A stretch of 64,000 bases of DNA from Mucilaginibacter sp. SJ (GCF_028993635.1 NZ_CP118631.1:6138001-6202000); one strand, 5' to 3'; counted from the first letter of the stretch, positions 23,709-32,043 are shown. Program-made: numbers and translations. The notes: generated from the sequence alone by a model not told the origin.

Positions 23709-25664
23709 ATGAAACCACACAAATCAATGCTACTGTTGCCGGCACTGCTGGCTGTGCAAAGTGTTTTTGCACAAAGTAACCATCTTACATTATCTGACAG
23801 TTATCCATCGGCAACCGAAAAGGTTAAAATTACTTATGATCCGGAGGGTACGCCTGTTGCCGGTAAAAAGGATATAAGCGCAGAGGTATATTACATTGAT
23901 GGGAAGGATAACCCGGCAGCCGACATCGAACTAAAACCTAATGGCGCTTTACTTTCCGGCGATTTTACCATTCCTGCCGCAGCGAAAGCCTATTTTGTAA
24001 AGATTTTTAGTAACGGTGATATTGATAATAATAATGACAAAGGGTACGTATACTTAGTTTATAAAGATAAAAAACCTGTTCAGAGTGCTTATGAAGCAAA
24101 AGCGTACATATTGGCCAGCGGGGTTGGCAGTAATTTTGCTAAAATAAAAACCGATTCTGAAGAAGGCCTGGCTTTATTTAAGAAAGAATACGATACTTAT
24201 CCGAACGGAGAAAAGCCCTATCAGTTTAATTACTACTTTGTATTGGCCAAGAAAAAGGATCCGGCTACTTCTGCCTTGTTAGAAGCCAAAGTTAAATCGC
24301 TTGAGAAAAGCACGGTAGAAAAAGACCTGATCCTGGCCGCTAACATCCTGAACTGGCGTAACAAAAAAGCCTCTGCCGATTCATTGGGAGAGATTATCAA
24401 AGCTAAGTACCCTAACGGCGAATCCGTAAAAAACGAGGCGGAATTTGCCATGATGCGCGAGAAGGATGTGCACAAAAAAGATTCGCTTTATAAAGCATAT
24501 ATAGCCAAATTCCCGGCTATGGCTACTGATAAAGGTTCTCGAATAGATTATATACGAGGGCAACTGGCTACCGGCTTTTTGACTGATGATAATACTGCTG
24601 CTTTTAATGCTTATGCAGCACAAGTCCAAAATAAATCAAGCATTGCAAACAGCTATAATAACATAGCTTATGGCTGGGCTCAAAAAGATGAGCGCCTTGA
24701 TGAGGCCGAAAAGTTGTCAAAACAATCATTGGACATCGTTACTGAAAAAATGAAGCATCCTGAGGCTTCGCCGTTTATGTCGGTAAAGAGCATGCAAAAG
24801 CAAAACAAGGATGTATATAACATGTATGCTGATAGTTACGCGTTCATTTTATATAAAGAGAAAAAATATAATGAGGCCCTTAAATATCAAAAGGAGGTTT
24901 ATACAGACAGCAAGGATAACGACCCGATCACCAACGAGCATTACGTACTCATTTTAAATGCCCTTGGCAAATATGCTGAATCAAAAGACGTGATTGAAGG
25001 CGCATTTAAGGCAGCTAAAGTTTCCCCGGCTTTAACAACCGAGTTAAAAAAAGCCTATGTGGGCTTAAAAGGCAATGAAGCAGGTTACGATCAATACCTG
25101 GCCGGTTTATCGGCTATTGCACAAAACAAAAAGAAAGAGGAGGTGGCTAAACAAATGATCAACGAGCCTGCTGCCAAATTTGCCCTTAAAGATTTTGCGG
25201 GAAAAACCGTTTCGCTGGCCGACTTAAAAGGCAAAATTGTTATAGTTGATTTTTGGGCTACCTGGTGCGGCCCTTGTAAAGCATCTTTTCCGGGGATGCA
25301 AATGGCTGTAAATAAATATAAGGATAATGAGGATGTGAAATTCCTGTTTATTGATACCTGGGAAAACGGCGATAATTATATTGATGGCGTAAAGAAATTC
25401 ATTGCCGATAATAATTACACTTTTAACGTGCTGGTAGATGAAAAAGGCAGCGATGGCAGGCAATCAAAAGTGGTTTCACAATTTGGAGTAACCGGCATTC
25501 CAACCAAGTTCATCATCGATAAAAACGGCAATATCCGCTTTAAGGTTGTGGGATTTGGTGGTTCGGCAGAAGGGTTGGTAGAAGAAGTGAGCACAATGAT
25601 TGACATGGCAAAAGCGCCCGTTGCCGCGGAGGTTGCTGCTACGCCAAAACAAAATATGAAATAG
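23709..25664 (+). CDS. Exported thioredoxin-fold disulfide oxidoreductase (TlpA-like)
   Basis: A 651-residue protein with a signal peptide (residues 1-21, ending in FAQ), a long helical tetratricopeptide-like region (about 130-480), and a C-terminal thioredoxin domain (about 490-640) with active-site WCGPC (C520, C523) and the cis-Pro region TGIPTKFII. TlpA/ResA-like proteins of Bacteroidetes reduce or isomerise disulfides in the periplasm, often with large N-terminal regions like this. It is followed by a strong terminator and has no operon partner. Confidence 0.88.
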   Translation: MKPHKSMLLLPALLAVQSVFAQSNHLTLSDSYPSATEKVKITYDPEGTPVAGKKDISAEVYYIDGKDNPAADIELKPNGALLSGDFTIPAAAKAYFVKIFSNGDIDNNNDKGYVYLVYKDKKPVQSAYEAKAYILASGVGSNFAKIKTDSEEGLALFKKEYDTYPNGEKPYQFNYYFVLAKKKDPATSALLEAKVKSLEKSTVEKDLILAANILNWRNKKASADSLGEIIKAKYPNGESVKNEAEFAMMREKDVHKKDSLYKAYIAKFPAMATDKGSRIDYIRGQLATGFLTDDNTAAFNAYAAQVQNKSSIANSYNNIAYGWAQKDERLDEAEKLSKQSLDIVTEKMKHPEASPFMSVKSMQKQNKDVYNMYADSYAFILYKEKKYNEALKYQKEVYTDSKDNDPITNEHYVLILNALGKYAESKDVIEGAFKAAKVSPALTTELKKAYVGLKGNEAGYDQYLAGLSAIAQNKKKEEVAKQMINEPAAKFALKDFAGKTVSLADLKGKIVIVDFWATWCGPCKASFPGMQMAVNKYKDNEDVKFLFIDTWENGDNYIDGVKKFIADNNYTFNVLVDEKGSDGRQSKVVSQFGVTGIPTKFIIDKNGNIRFKVVGFGGSAEGLVEEVSTMIDMAKAPVAAEVAATPKQNMK

Positions 25665-25694
25665 CTGATTGCAAACCTAAAACTATATCAAACA

Positions 25695-25726
25695 AAAATG
25701 CCGCCCTGCTGGAGCGGCATTTTTTT
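25695..25726 (+). terminator. Rho-independent terminator
   Basis: AAAATGCCGC and GCGGCATTTT form the stem, followed by further T residues. It ends the TlpA-like transcript just before the convergent LOG-family gene. Confidence 0.85.
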
Positions 25727-25739
25727 ATTGTATTGCCTG

Positions 25740-26447
25740 TTAAAAGTTTGGTTTAAGCACGTATTTGTTATAGAAACGGGTGATGTGCTCAACAGCTTCT
25801 TCGGCGGTATCAACTACGCGGTAAAGGTTCAGGTCGTCGGGATTGATATTGTGCTGATCGTTCAGCATTTTTTCTTCAACCCATTTAAACAGGCCTTTCC
25901 AGTATTCAACTCCAACAAAAATGATTGGGAAACGGGCAATTTTACCGGTTTGGATAAGGGTGATGGCCTCAAACGATTCATCCATAGTGCCAAAGCCGCC
26001 GGGCAAAATGATAAAACCCTGCGAATATTTCATAAACATAACCTTACGGATAAAGAAGTAATCAAACTCCATGATCTTATCCCTGTCGATATATTTATTG
26101 TGGAACTGCTCAAATGGGAGTTCGATGTTTAAACCTACTGATTTACCGCCGTTTTCATAGGCGCCCTTGTTGGCAGCTTCCATAATACCGGGCCCGCCGC
26201 CTGATATTACACCGTAACCATGCTCGGTAAGCAGGCGGGCGGTTTCTACAGCCAGTTGGTAGTATTTGTTATCGGTATGCGTACGTGCCGACCCGAAGAT
26301 GGATACGCATGGGCCAATTTTGGCCAGTTTTTCAAAGCCGTCAACAAATTCGGCCATTATTTTAAAGATCTGCCAGGAGTCGGTAACCTTAATTTCCTGC
26401 CAGTTTTTGTTCTCGAAAGCTTGTCTTATTTTATCTTCTCCGGTCAT
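25740..26447 (-). CDS. LOG family protein (TIGR00730 Rossmann fold)
   Basis: A 235-residue protein of the LOG/lysine-decarboxylase-like family. The two signature segments are GGGPGIMEAANKGA at 83-96 and PGGFGTMDE at 149-157, which in characterised members form the active site of cytokinin riboside 5'-monophosphate phosphoribohydrolase. Its bacterial substrate is usually unknown. The residue pattern is complete, and the family's usual length (about 190-240) fits. The upstream region carries a short-repeat tract rather than a clear promoter. Confidence 0.88.
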   Translation of the reverse strand: MTGEDKIRQAFENKNWQEIKVTDSWQIFKIMAEFVDGFEKLAKIGPCVSIFGSARTHTDNKYYQLAVETARLLTEHGYGVISGGGPGIMEAANKGAYENGGKSVGLNIELPFEQFHNKYIDRDKIMEFDYFFIRKVMFMKYSQGFIILPGGFGTMDESFEAITLIQTGKIARFPIIFVGVEYWKGLFKWVEEKMLNDQHNINPDDLNLYRVVDTAEEAVEHITRFYNKYVLKPNF

Positions 26448-26458
26448 ATTCTTTTTTT

Positions 26459-26535
26459 AGTCCGGAAGTCGGGGAGTCCAAAGTCCGGAAGTGTTTTTTT
26501 AGTCCGGAAGTCGGAACGTCCGAACGTCCGGAAGT
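26459..26535. repeat. AGTCCGGAAGTCGG word-repeat tract
   Basis: At least six variants of the word AGTCCGGAAGTC / GTCCGAACGTCCGG follow each other in 77 bases. Inverted copies occur in the 3' end of the symporter gene (26,613-26,661) and again at 28,118-28,149 and 28,246-28,275. Confidence 0.6.
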
Positions 26536-26607
26536 TTTTATTCTATATTAATTAATGCAAAGTACAAAGAAAATTGATTCCGGTTTATTTGTTGTTTTAC
26601 TTTTTAA

Positions 26608-28104
26608 TTACCCGATCTCCGGGTTTTCCGATTTACGGACTTCCCCAACTTTCGGACTCGAAGTAACCCACAGCCCAATAAATGTAATTAATCCGTTTAC
26701 AATGATGAGTTCGTTACCAAAAACATATCCGCCTAAAATTGATTTTGATTCGGCATTTAAAAAATAGCATATAGCAGGAGAGAGTATGCAAATGAAGGGT
26801 ACCAGTTTATCCATTACCTGCCTGTTGCCTACAAACAGACCAAATGAATAAAGGCCAAGCAGCGGCCCATAGGTATACGATGCCACGGTAAATATGGCGC
26901 TAACCACAGCATCATTATTAATGGCGTTAAATATGATGATGGTTAAAAACATCAACCCCGAAAAAGCAATGTGTACCCAATGACGTACGGCCACCATTTT
27001 TTTGCTATTCACATCCTTGCGCTTGTTAAAACCTAAAAAGTCTACACAAAAAGAGGTAGTGAGTGCTGTAAGTGCCGAATCGGTAGTGGCAAAGGTGGCA
27101 GCTGTTAAACCCAGCATGAATATCATTGCCGGAACAAGCCCTAAATATTGCAGGGCGATAGTAGGGTACAGGTAATCGGTTTTGGTAACATTGATACCGT
27201 TTTTGGCAGCGTACATGTAAAGCAAAGCGCCTACGCTCAGGAAAAATATGTTAATGATCACGAAAACGCCAACAAAGCTGAACATGTTTTTTTGCGCTTC
27301 TTTGATATTTTTAAGGCTAAGGTTTTTTTGCATCAGGTCCTGGTCAAGCCCGGTCATGCCGATAGTGATAAACATGGCGCCTAAAAACTGTTTACCTAAA
27401 TGCAGCTTGCTGCTCATGAAATCGTTAAAGAAGAATATTTTGGAGTAGCTGCTGTTTTTGATGGTTTCGGCAGCTTCAAAAATATTCATGTGCAGGCTCT
27501 GGCAAATAAAATATATCGACAGAAAAACAGACGTTACCAGGAAAAATGTTTGCAGGCTATCGGTAATGATAATGGTTTTCAATCCTCCTTTAAAGGTGTA
27601 CGACCAGATGAGCAGCAAACAAATAAGCACCGTAACCGCAAAGGGAACATGATAGCTGTCAAAAATAAATTTCTGCAGTACGATAACCACCAGGTATAAC
27701 CTAAATGCAGAGCCGATAACCCGGCTTACAAGGAATATAGCAGCAGCTGTTTTATAGCTCCAAACGCCTAACGCGCCTTCAATGTAGCTGTAAATGGATG
27801 TGAGTTTAAGCCGGTAATATAAGGGAAGTAATACCGTTGCTATGATGAAAAAGCCGGCAGCGTTGCCCAGCACAAACTGGAAATAGGCAAAATCATCGGT
27901 GCCAACCTTACCGGGAACGGAGATAAAAGTAACCCCGCTCAACGCCGTACCAATCATCCCGAAGGCAACTAAATACCATTTGGAATTTCGGTTGGCTACA
28001 AAGAAAGTATCATTATCCGAAGATTTTTTTGATGTAAGCCACGAGATGATTAGCAATACCAAAAAATAACCGATGATGAATGACAATAATACTCCTGGCG
28101 ACAT
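26608..28104 (-). CDS. Sodium:solute symporter family protein
   Basis: A 498-residue membrane protein with about 13 helices of the SSS family, which imports a solute with sodium; the substrate cannot be told. The start at 28,104 (MSPGVLLSF) is chosen: the in-frame upstream ATG at 28,158 would add residues encoded by a word-repeat tract. The C-terminal 15 residues (PKVGEVRKSENPEIG) are also encoded by the same repeat type, so the native tail may have been extended by the repeat. Confidence 0.9.
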   Translation of the reverse strand: MSPGVLLSFIIGYFLVLLIISWLTSKKSSDNDTFFVANRNSKWYLVAFGMIGTALSGVTFISVPGKVGTDDFAYFQFVLGNAAGFFIIATVLLPLYYRLKLTSIYSYIEGALGVWSYKTAAAIFLVSRVIGSAFRLYLVVIVLQKFIFDSYHVPFAVTVLICLLLIWSYTFKGGLKTIIITDSLQTFFLVTSVFLSIYFICQSLHMNIFEAAETIKNSSYSKIFFFNDFMSSKLHLGKQFLGAMFITIGMTGLDQDLMQKNLSLKNIKEAQKNMFSFVGVFVIINIFFLSVGALLYMYAAKNGINVTKTDYLYPTIALQYLGLVPAMIFMLGLTAATFATTDSALTALTTSFCVDFLGFNKRKDVNSKKMVAVRHWVHIAFSGLMFLTIIIFNAINNDAVVSAIFTVASYTYGPLLGLYSFGLFVGNRQVMDKLVPFICILSPAICYFLNAESKSILGGYVFGNELIIVNGLITFIGLWVTSSPKVGEVRKSENPEIG

Positions 28105-28117
28105 AGGTGTGTGTTTA

Positions 28118-28275
28118 AGTCGGAAGTCCGAAGTTCGGAGTCCGAAGATTTTTTGCAAAATACAAATACCTCCGTGAATTTGACAATCCTAAGTTTTCAA
28201 AAACTGCAAGTTCTTCAGGTTTAAAACTTTCATCCATTCGTCTTACTGACTTCCAGACTTCGGACTTGCGACTTA
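28118..28275. repeat. Inverted pair of AGTCCGAAG word repeats
   Basis: AGTCGGAAGTCCGAAGTTCGG begins at about 28,118, and the reversed form GACTTCCAGACTTCGGACTTG is at 28,248-28,268, with about 100 bases between. The pair sits between the divergent symporter and recR genes, related in sequence to the tract at 26,459. Confidence 0.5.
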
Positions 28276-28282
28276 AAATTCT

Positions 28283-28290
28283 TACCTTCG
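28283..28290 (+). promoter_or_regulatory. Possible -7 element of the recR operon
   Basis: TACCTTCG matches seven of eight positions of TAnnTTTG and lies five bases upstream of the recR ATG, which would give a nearly leaderless transcript. No well-spaced TTG -33 element is clear, so this is tentative. Confidence 0.4.
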
Positions 28291-28294
28291 CACA

Positions 28295-28921
28295 ATGAAT
28301 TTTTCGTCCAAATTGCTGGAAAATGCTGTAGCCGAATTTGCTAAATTACCGGGGGTAGGTCAGAAAACGGCCCTGCGTTTGGTGCTGCATTTACTTAACC
28401 AGGATAAGCAGGATGTTGAACGTTTCAGTACCGCTGTAACCAAACTTCGCAACGAAATACAGTTTTGCCGGGTTTGTTATAATATCTCTGATCAACCGGT
28501 TTGCGAGATCTGCTCATCGCACCGCCGCGACCACAGTCTTATTTGCGTGGTTGAGGATACCCGCGATGTAATGGCTATTGAAAATACAAATCAGTTTAAT
28601 GGCGTTTACCATGTGCTGGGCGGCTTAATATCGCCGATGGATGGCGTTGGGCCGTCAGATTTGCAGGTGGATACCCTGGTCGAACGTCTTAAGCCAACAA
28701 CCGATAATGAGGTTAAAGAAGTGGTTTTTGCCCTGAGCGCAACCATGGAAGGTGACACAACCTTATTCTATCTTCACAAAAAATTAAAAAATTTCAATAT
28801 TACCATTACAACCATAGCTCGTGGCATAGCTTTTGGTGGTGAATTAGAGTACGTAGATGAGATAACTTTGGGCCGTTCCATAGCTACCCGCGTTCCGTAC
28901 GAAAATTCACTATCTAAATAG
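28295..28921 (+). CDS. recR: Recombination mediator protein RecR
   Basis: A 208-residue RecR. It has a helix-hairpin-helix near residues 8-30 (FAKLPGVGQKTALR), a four-Cys zinc finger (C58, C61, C70, C73), a Toprim domain (ICVVEDTRDVMAIE, about 82-95) and the C-terminal segment TIARGIAFGGELEYVDEITL. RecR with RecO/RecF loads RecA on gapped DNA in the cytoplasm. The following glycosyltransferase starts two bases after its stop, so the three genes form an operon. Confidence 0.95.
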   Translation: MNFSSKLLENAVAEFAKLPGVGQKTALRLVLHLLNQDKQDVERFSTAVTKLRNEIQFCRVCYNISDQPVCEICSSHRRDHSLICVVEDTRDVMAIENTNQFNGVYHVLGGLISPMDGVGPSDLQVDTLVERLKPTTDNEVKEVVFALSATMEGDTTLFYLHKKLKNFNITITTIARGIAFGGELEYVDEITLGRSIATRVPYENSLSK

Positions 28922-28922
28922 C

Positions 28923-29756
28923 ATGAAACTATCTATAGTTGTTGTAAGCCATAATACCTGCAACCTGCTCAGAATTGCCCTGAATGCAGCGGTCAGGGCC
29001 GCGCAGGACGTTAGTCACGAGGTTTTTGTGGTCGACAATGCTTCGGCTGATAAGTCGATAGCCATGTTAAATACTGAATTTCCGGATGTAAAGATAATAG
29101 CCAACGATAAGAACGAGGGCATGGCCCGGGCGTATAACCATGCACTTAAACTGGCTGCAGGCGAGTATGTTTTACTGGTCAATGCGGATACTATTACAGG
29201 CAAGAAAACCATTGAAAAAGCCCTTGAGTTTATGGATCTGCATACCGATGCCGGTGGTTTGGGGGTACGTATGATAACTCCTGAAGGCAAATTTTTGAAA
29301 GAATCAAAACGCGGGTTCAACAAGCCCTGGGAAACCTTTTTCAAACTAACCGGCCTGGCAAAACATTTTTCAAAATCAAGGCTTACCAGTCCGCAAAGTA
29401 AAGATTGGGTCGAAGAGTTTCAAACCTCCGAATCGGATATCATCAACGGTGCTTTTATGCTGCTGCGTAAAGAAGCGCTTAACCTGGTAGGATTAATGGA
29501 TGAGCGTTTTCATACCTATGGTTATGATATTGATTATTCATACCGGATCAGGCTTGCCGGGTTTAAAAATTACTATTTCCCCAAAACATATATTATCAAT
29601 TTTAACATACAAAACAAGGTTAAATTTAGCTGGGCACACATTAAGGAATATTATGGAGCGATGATTATCTTCGCCTCCAAATATTTATTTAAGGTGCCCG
29701 AACTTAAGGTGGAAGGCATCCCCCAGCTAATTCCTCCTTCGTATGAAGTTAAATGA
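28923..29756 (+). CDS. Family 2 glycosyltransferase
   Basis: A 277-residue GT-A fold transferase: VVVSHN at 6-11, VVDNASADKS at 37-46, and the nucleotide-sugar binding VNADT segment near 87-91. A GFMLLRKEAL-like segment (GAFMLLRKEAL near 177) and DERFHTYGYDIDYSYR near 194-209 fit the rhamnosyl/LPS-type family 2 enzymes. The donor and acceptor are unknown. It lies between recR and the SDR gene and overlaps the latter by 14 bases. Confidence 0.9.
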   Translation: MKLSIVVVSHNTCNLLRIALNAAVRAAQDVSHEVFVVDNASADKSIAMLNTEFPDVKIIANDKNEGMARAYNHALKLAAGEYVLLVNADTITGKKTIEKALEFMDLHTDAGGLGVRMITPEGKFLKESKRGFNKPWETFFKLTGLAKHFSKSRLTSPQSKDWVEEFQTSESDIINGAFMLLRKEALNLVGLMDERFHTYGYDIDYSYRIRLAGFKNYYFPKTYIINFNIQNKVKFSWAHIKEYYGAMIIFASKYLFKVPELKVEGIPQLIPPSYEVK

Positions 29757-30558
29757 TAAAGTCGTAATCATCACCGGCGCCTCGTCGGGCATCGGGAAAT
29801 CACTTGCTTATGAATGTGCCAGGCGCGGCGCTAATGTGGTACTGGCGGCAAGGCAATATGTTACCCTTTGCCAGCTTACCGAACAGTTGGAGCGGGAATA
29901 TAAAATCAAAGCATTAGCAGTACAGTGTGATGTAACCAATGAAGATGATTGCGCTCAGCTTATTAAACAAACCCTTATTACTTTTGGTAAAATTGATGTA
30001 TTGATCAACAACGCGGGCATCACTATGCGCGCCCTGTTTAAGGATGTAAAAGTGGATGTGCTAAAACAGGTGATGGACGTTAATTTTTGGGGAATGGTTA
30101 ACTGCGTCAAATATGCCCTGCCCGAAATTACTAAAACCAAAGGCAGTATAGTAGGTATATCATCTATAGCAGGGTATAAAGGTTTGCCCGGCCGTTCAGG
30201 TTACTCGGCATCGAAATTTGCCATGAACGGGTTTTTAGATTCATTAAGGATCGAAAACCTTAAAACAGGGGTACATGTATTAACAGCCTGCCCCGGCTTT
30301 ACGGCATCAAACATACGCAATACCGCTTTGAACAGCGAAGGCAAACAGCAAGGCGAGAGCACCCTTGAAGAACAAAAAATGATGAGCAGTGATGAGGTGG
30401 CCAAACATATTGTTGATGGCATTGAAAACCGGGCCCGCACATTAACCCTCACCGGCCAGGGCAAACTTACCGTAGCCCTGAGTAAATTTATCCCGGCATT
30501 TTTAGATAAAATGGTTTATAAGCATTTTACCAAAGAACGGGATCCGTTACTTCGTTAG
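29743..30558 (+). CDS. SDR family oxidoreductase
   Basis: A 271-residue classical short-chain dehydrogenase: the cofactor loop TGASSGIGKS at 11-20, NNAG at 89-92, catalytic S140/S141, Y154 and K158 (GYSASK). The cofactor preference and substrate are not indicated. It overlaps the glycosyltransferase by 14 bases, the third gene of the recR operon, and is followed by an inverted repeat facing the convergent Kir-type gene. Confidence 0.92.
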   Translation: MKLNDKVVIITGASSGIGKSLAYECARRGANVVLAARQYVTLCQLTEQLEREYKIKALAVQCDVTNEDDCAQLIKQTLITFGKIDVLINNAGITMRALFKDVKVDVLKQVMDVNFWGMVNCVKYALPEITKTKGSIVGISSIAGYKGLPGRSGYSASKFAMNGFLDSLRIENLKTGVHVLTACPGFTASNIRNTALNSEGKQQGESTLEEQKMMSSDEVAKHIVDGIENRARTLTLTGQGKLTVALSKFIPAFLDKMVYKHFTKERDPLLR

Positions 30559-30572
30559 TCATTTTTTCATTA

Positions 30573-30629
30573 GGTCATTAAGTCATTTTTTGTTCGTCGA
30601 GCGATAAAATGACTAATGACTTAATGACC
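30573..30629. repeat. Perfect 15-base inverted repeat of AGTCATT words
   Basis: GGTCATTAAGTCATT at 30,573-30,587 is the exact reverse complement of 30,615-30,629. Extra AGTCATT copies flank it. It lies between two convergent genes and overlaps the stop region of the Kir-type gene; it may work as a bidirectional terminator. Confidence 0.6.
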
Positions 30630-31568
30630 GACCATATCAAATGCGCTTATCTTGCTCAAATCCAATACAACGCGGCCTGTTTCATCGCGCTCAAAGGCTG
30701 GTTTAAATTTAGCGTCCCATACAAAATCGTCGTACTGGTATGACGTACGGGAATGGATGGTTTGCGAAAAGGTATCGTCGAAAGTTTTCAGGATTACCGA
30801 AAGGCCGGCTTGCCTGCGTTCAAGCTCCTCAGGTGTGATATCTTTAATCGGGCTGTTTTCATCAAGCGGGTGAACTACTGTCCAGTTCAGGGTTAAAATA
30901 CTAACGCGGGTTCGTTCCAGTTCGAGCTGGAAGAATTTACGTACGGTTTTGCCGTTTTCCTCGTCGTTATAGCTGAAAACAACTTCCATTTCCAGGTCGA
31001 TGAGGATGTTTCTGCGTTCGTTGGCCAGGCGAAACATCAAACCTTTACCGCCATCGCGATAGGGTGCGATAAGCACATTGCGGCTATACATGATCTTGGC
31101 CGAGGGACGCGAAAAACGGCCATAAAGTAAACCTGTTGCTAAAGCAAAGGCCAGCAGTCCCATCATTGATTCGAGGGCCGCGATAGTATTGGGGATTATT
31201 CCCCTCGGGCTAATATGGCCATAGCCTACCGTAGATATCGTTTGCGCGGAAAAAAAGAAGGAATCCATAAAACGGTCAAAATCGGTATGACCGCTTTTAC
31301 CGTCAAGCACATCGGGCCCCAACGAAAAATAAATGAGCGCGAAAATAATGTTTACTATAAAATAGCAGCTAAAAACAATGAACCAAAACTTGCGCCAGCT
31401 CATGGTAATGAGCGAGTGGTAGTTGTTTGATGTAGTAAAAAACGGAAGGCCGGTACGTTTTACATTGATAGTGCCATCCTTATTTATGACCGGCTGGCTT
31501 TTAATAACCGGCTGGGTACCAAAACCAAGATCATCTTCGGGATTAATTTTCTCTTTATGTATAGACAT
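30621..31568 (-). CDS. Inward-rectifier-type potassium channel (bacterial Kir)
   Basis: A 315-residue channel protein with two membrane helices (about residues 60-83 and 127-150) and the selectivity filter TVGYG at 113-117 (in TISTVGYGHISP), followed by a beta-rich cytoplasmic domain from about 160 onward, the domain organisation of KirBac channels. The N-terminal segment before the first helix contains the slide-helix-type stretch. It conducts potassium through the inner membrane. The upstream region is filled by TTAGTGAATTA repeats. Confidence 0.92.
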   Translation of the reverse strand: MSIHKEKINPEDDLGFGTQPVIKSQPVINKDGTINVKRTGLPFFTTSNNYHSLITMSWRKFWFIVFSCYFIVNIIFALIYFSLGPDVLDGKSGHTDFDRFMDSFFFSAQTISTVGYGHISPRGIIPNTIAALESMMGLLAFALATGLLYGRFSRPSAKIMYSRNVLIAPYRDGGKGLMFRLANERRNILIDLEMEVVFSYNDEENGKTVRKFFQLELERTRVSILTLNWTVVHPLDENSPIKDITPEELERRQAGLSVILKTFDDTFSQTIHSRTSYQYDDFVWDAKFKPAFERDETGRVVLDLSKISAFDMVGH

Positions 31569-31574
31569 GAGGCC

Positions 31575-31765
31575 AATTAGTGAATTATTGAATTAGTGAG
31601 TTAGTGAATTTTTGATCGAACACGGGCAATACCGCGAACCCGATAAATCAACAGCTAAAATATAAATTTAAGTAATCTGGGGGGCTTTCCAGATTAATTC
31701 ACTAATTCGCTAACTCATTATTTCATTAACTGATCTTAAATCACTAATTCAATAATTCACTAATT
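31575..31765. repeat. Perfect 25-base inverted repeat of TTAGTGAATTA words
   Basis: The 25 bases 31,575-31,599 are the exact reverse complement of 31,741-31,765, with further variants of the word at 31,600-31,610 and 31,694-31,720. The element lies between the Kir-type gene and the trp promoter. Confidence 0.65.
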
Positions 31766-31779
31766 GATTTCACTATCTG

Positions 31780-31810
31780 TTTGTTTTTATAAAAACTATT
31801 TACATATTTG
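31780..31810 (+). promoter_or_regulatory. Promoter of the trp operon
   Basis: TTTG at 31,780-31,783 and CATATTTG at 31,803-31,810 (seven of eight matches to TAnnTTTG) are 19 bases apart, the usual Bacteroidetes spacing. The start of transcription would be near 31,817, nine bases before the leader-peptide ATG. Confidence 0.6.
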
Positions 31811-31825
31811 TGCCAACAAGTAACA

Positions 31826-31867
31826 ATGACAAAATTAAACAACAATTGGTGGTGGCTTAACGAGTAA
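31826..31867 (+). CDS. trpL: trp leader peptide with three consecutive Trp codons
   Basis: A complete 14-codon ORF: Met-Thr-Lys-Leu-Asn-Asn-Asn-Trp-Trp-Trp-Leu-Asn-Glu-stop. Three adjacent TGG codons (31,847-31,855) just upstream of a terminator hairpin are the mark of ribosome-mediated attenuation: low tryptophan stalls the ribosome on the Trp codons and prevents the terminator. The peptide is a sensor and is not expected to have another role. It lies after a plausible promoter and 177 bases before trpD. Confidence 0.85.
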   Translation: MTKLNNNWWWLNE

Positions 31868-31937
31868 TCGTAAGGCAATTCCATGTTTGTTTAAAAGATA
31901 TATTCAAAAAGGGTTGCCATACGGCAACCCTTTTTTT
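31855..31937 (+). promoter_or_regulatory. trp attenuator: alternative hairpins and terminator
   Basis: Region 1 GCTTAACG (31,855-31,862) can pair with region 2 CGTAAGGC (31,869-31,876). Region 2 GGCAA (31,874-31,878, with CC two bases later) can pair with region 3 (GG and TTGCC at 31,911-31,918). Region 3 also forms the terminator with region 4: AAAGGGTTGCC (31,908-31,918) and GGCAACCCTTT (31,923-31,933), loop ATAC, then a T run to 31,937. A ribosome stalled at the Trp codons would cover region 1, leaving region 2 free to block the terminator. Confidence 0.8.
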
Positions 31938-31943
31938 ATGCTT

Positions 31944-32037
31944 CGCCCCCTAACCCCCTAAAGGGGGAACGATTAGCGCGGGGCACGATAAATTATAATT
32001 AAACTATACCAACTCCCCCTTTAGGGGGCCGGGGGGC
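31944..32037. repeat. G/C-rich inverted repeat between the attenuator and trpD
   Basis: CGCCCCCTAACCCCCTAAAG starts at 31,944 and continues with GGGGAAC; its near-complete reverse complement is at 32,010-32,037, ending seven bases before the trpD ATG. It resembles a CCCCCTAAAGGGGG-type repeat and could influence trpD translation. Confidence 0.6.
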
Positions 32038-32043
32038 GAGCAA

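Noticed and set aside
28105..28158. N-terminal extension of the sodium:solute symporter
   Set aside because: The extra residues come from the AGTCCGAAG word repeat; the internal ATG at 28,104 opens the first membrane helix.
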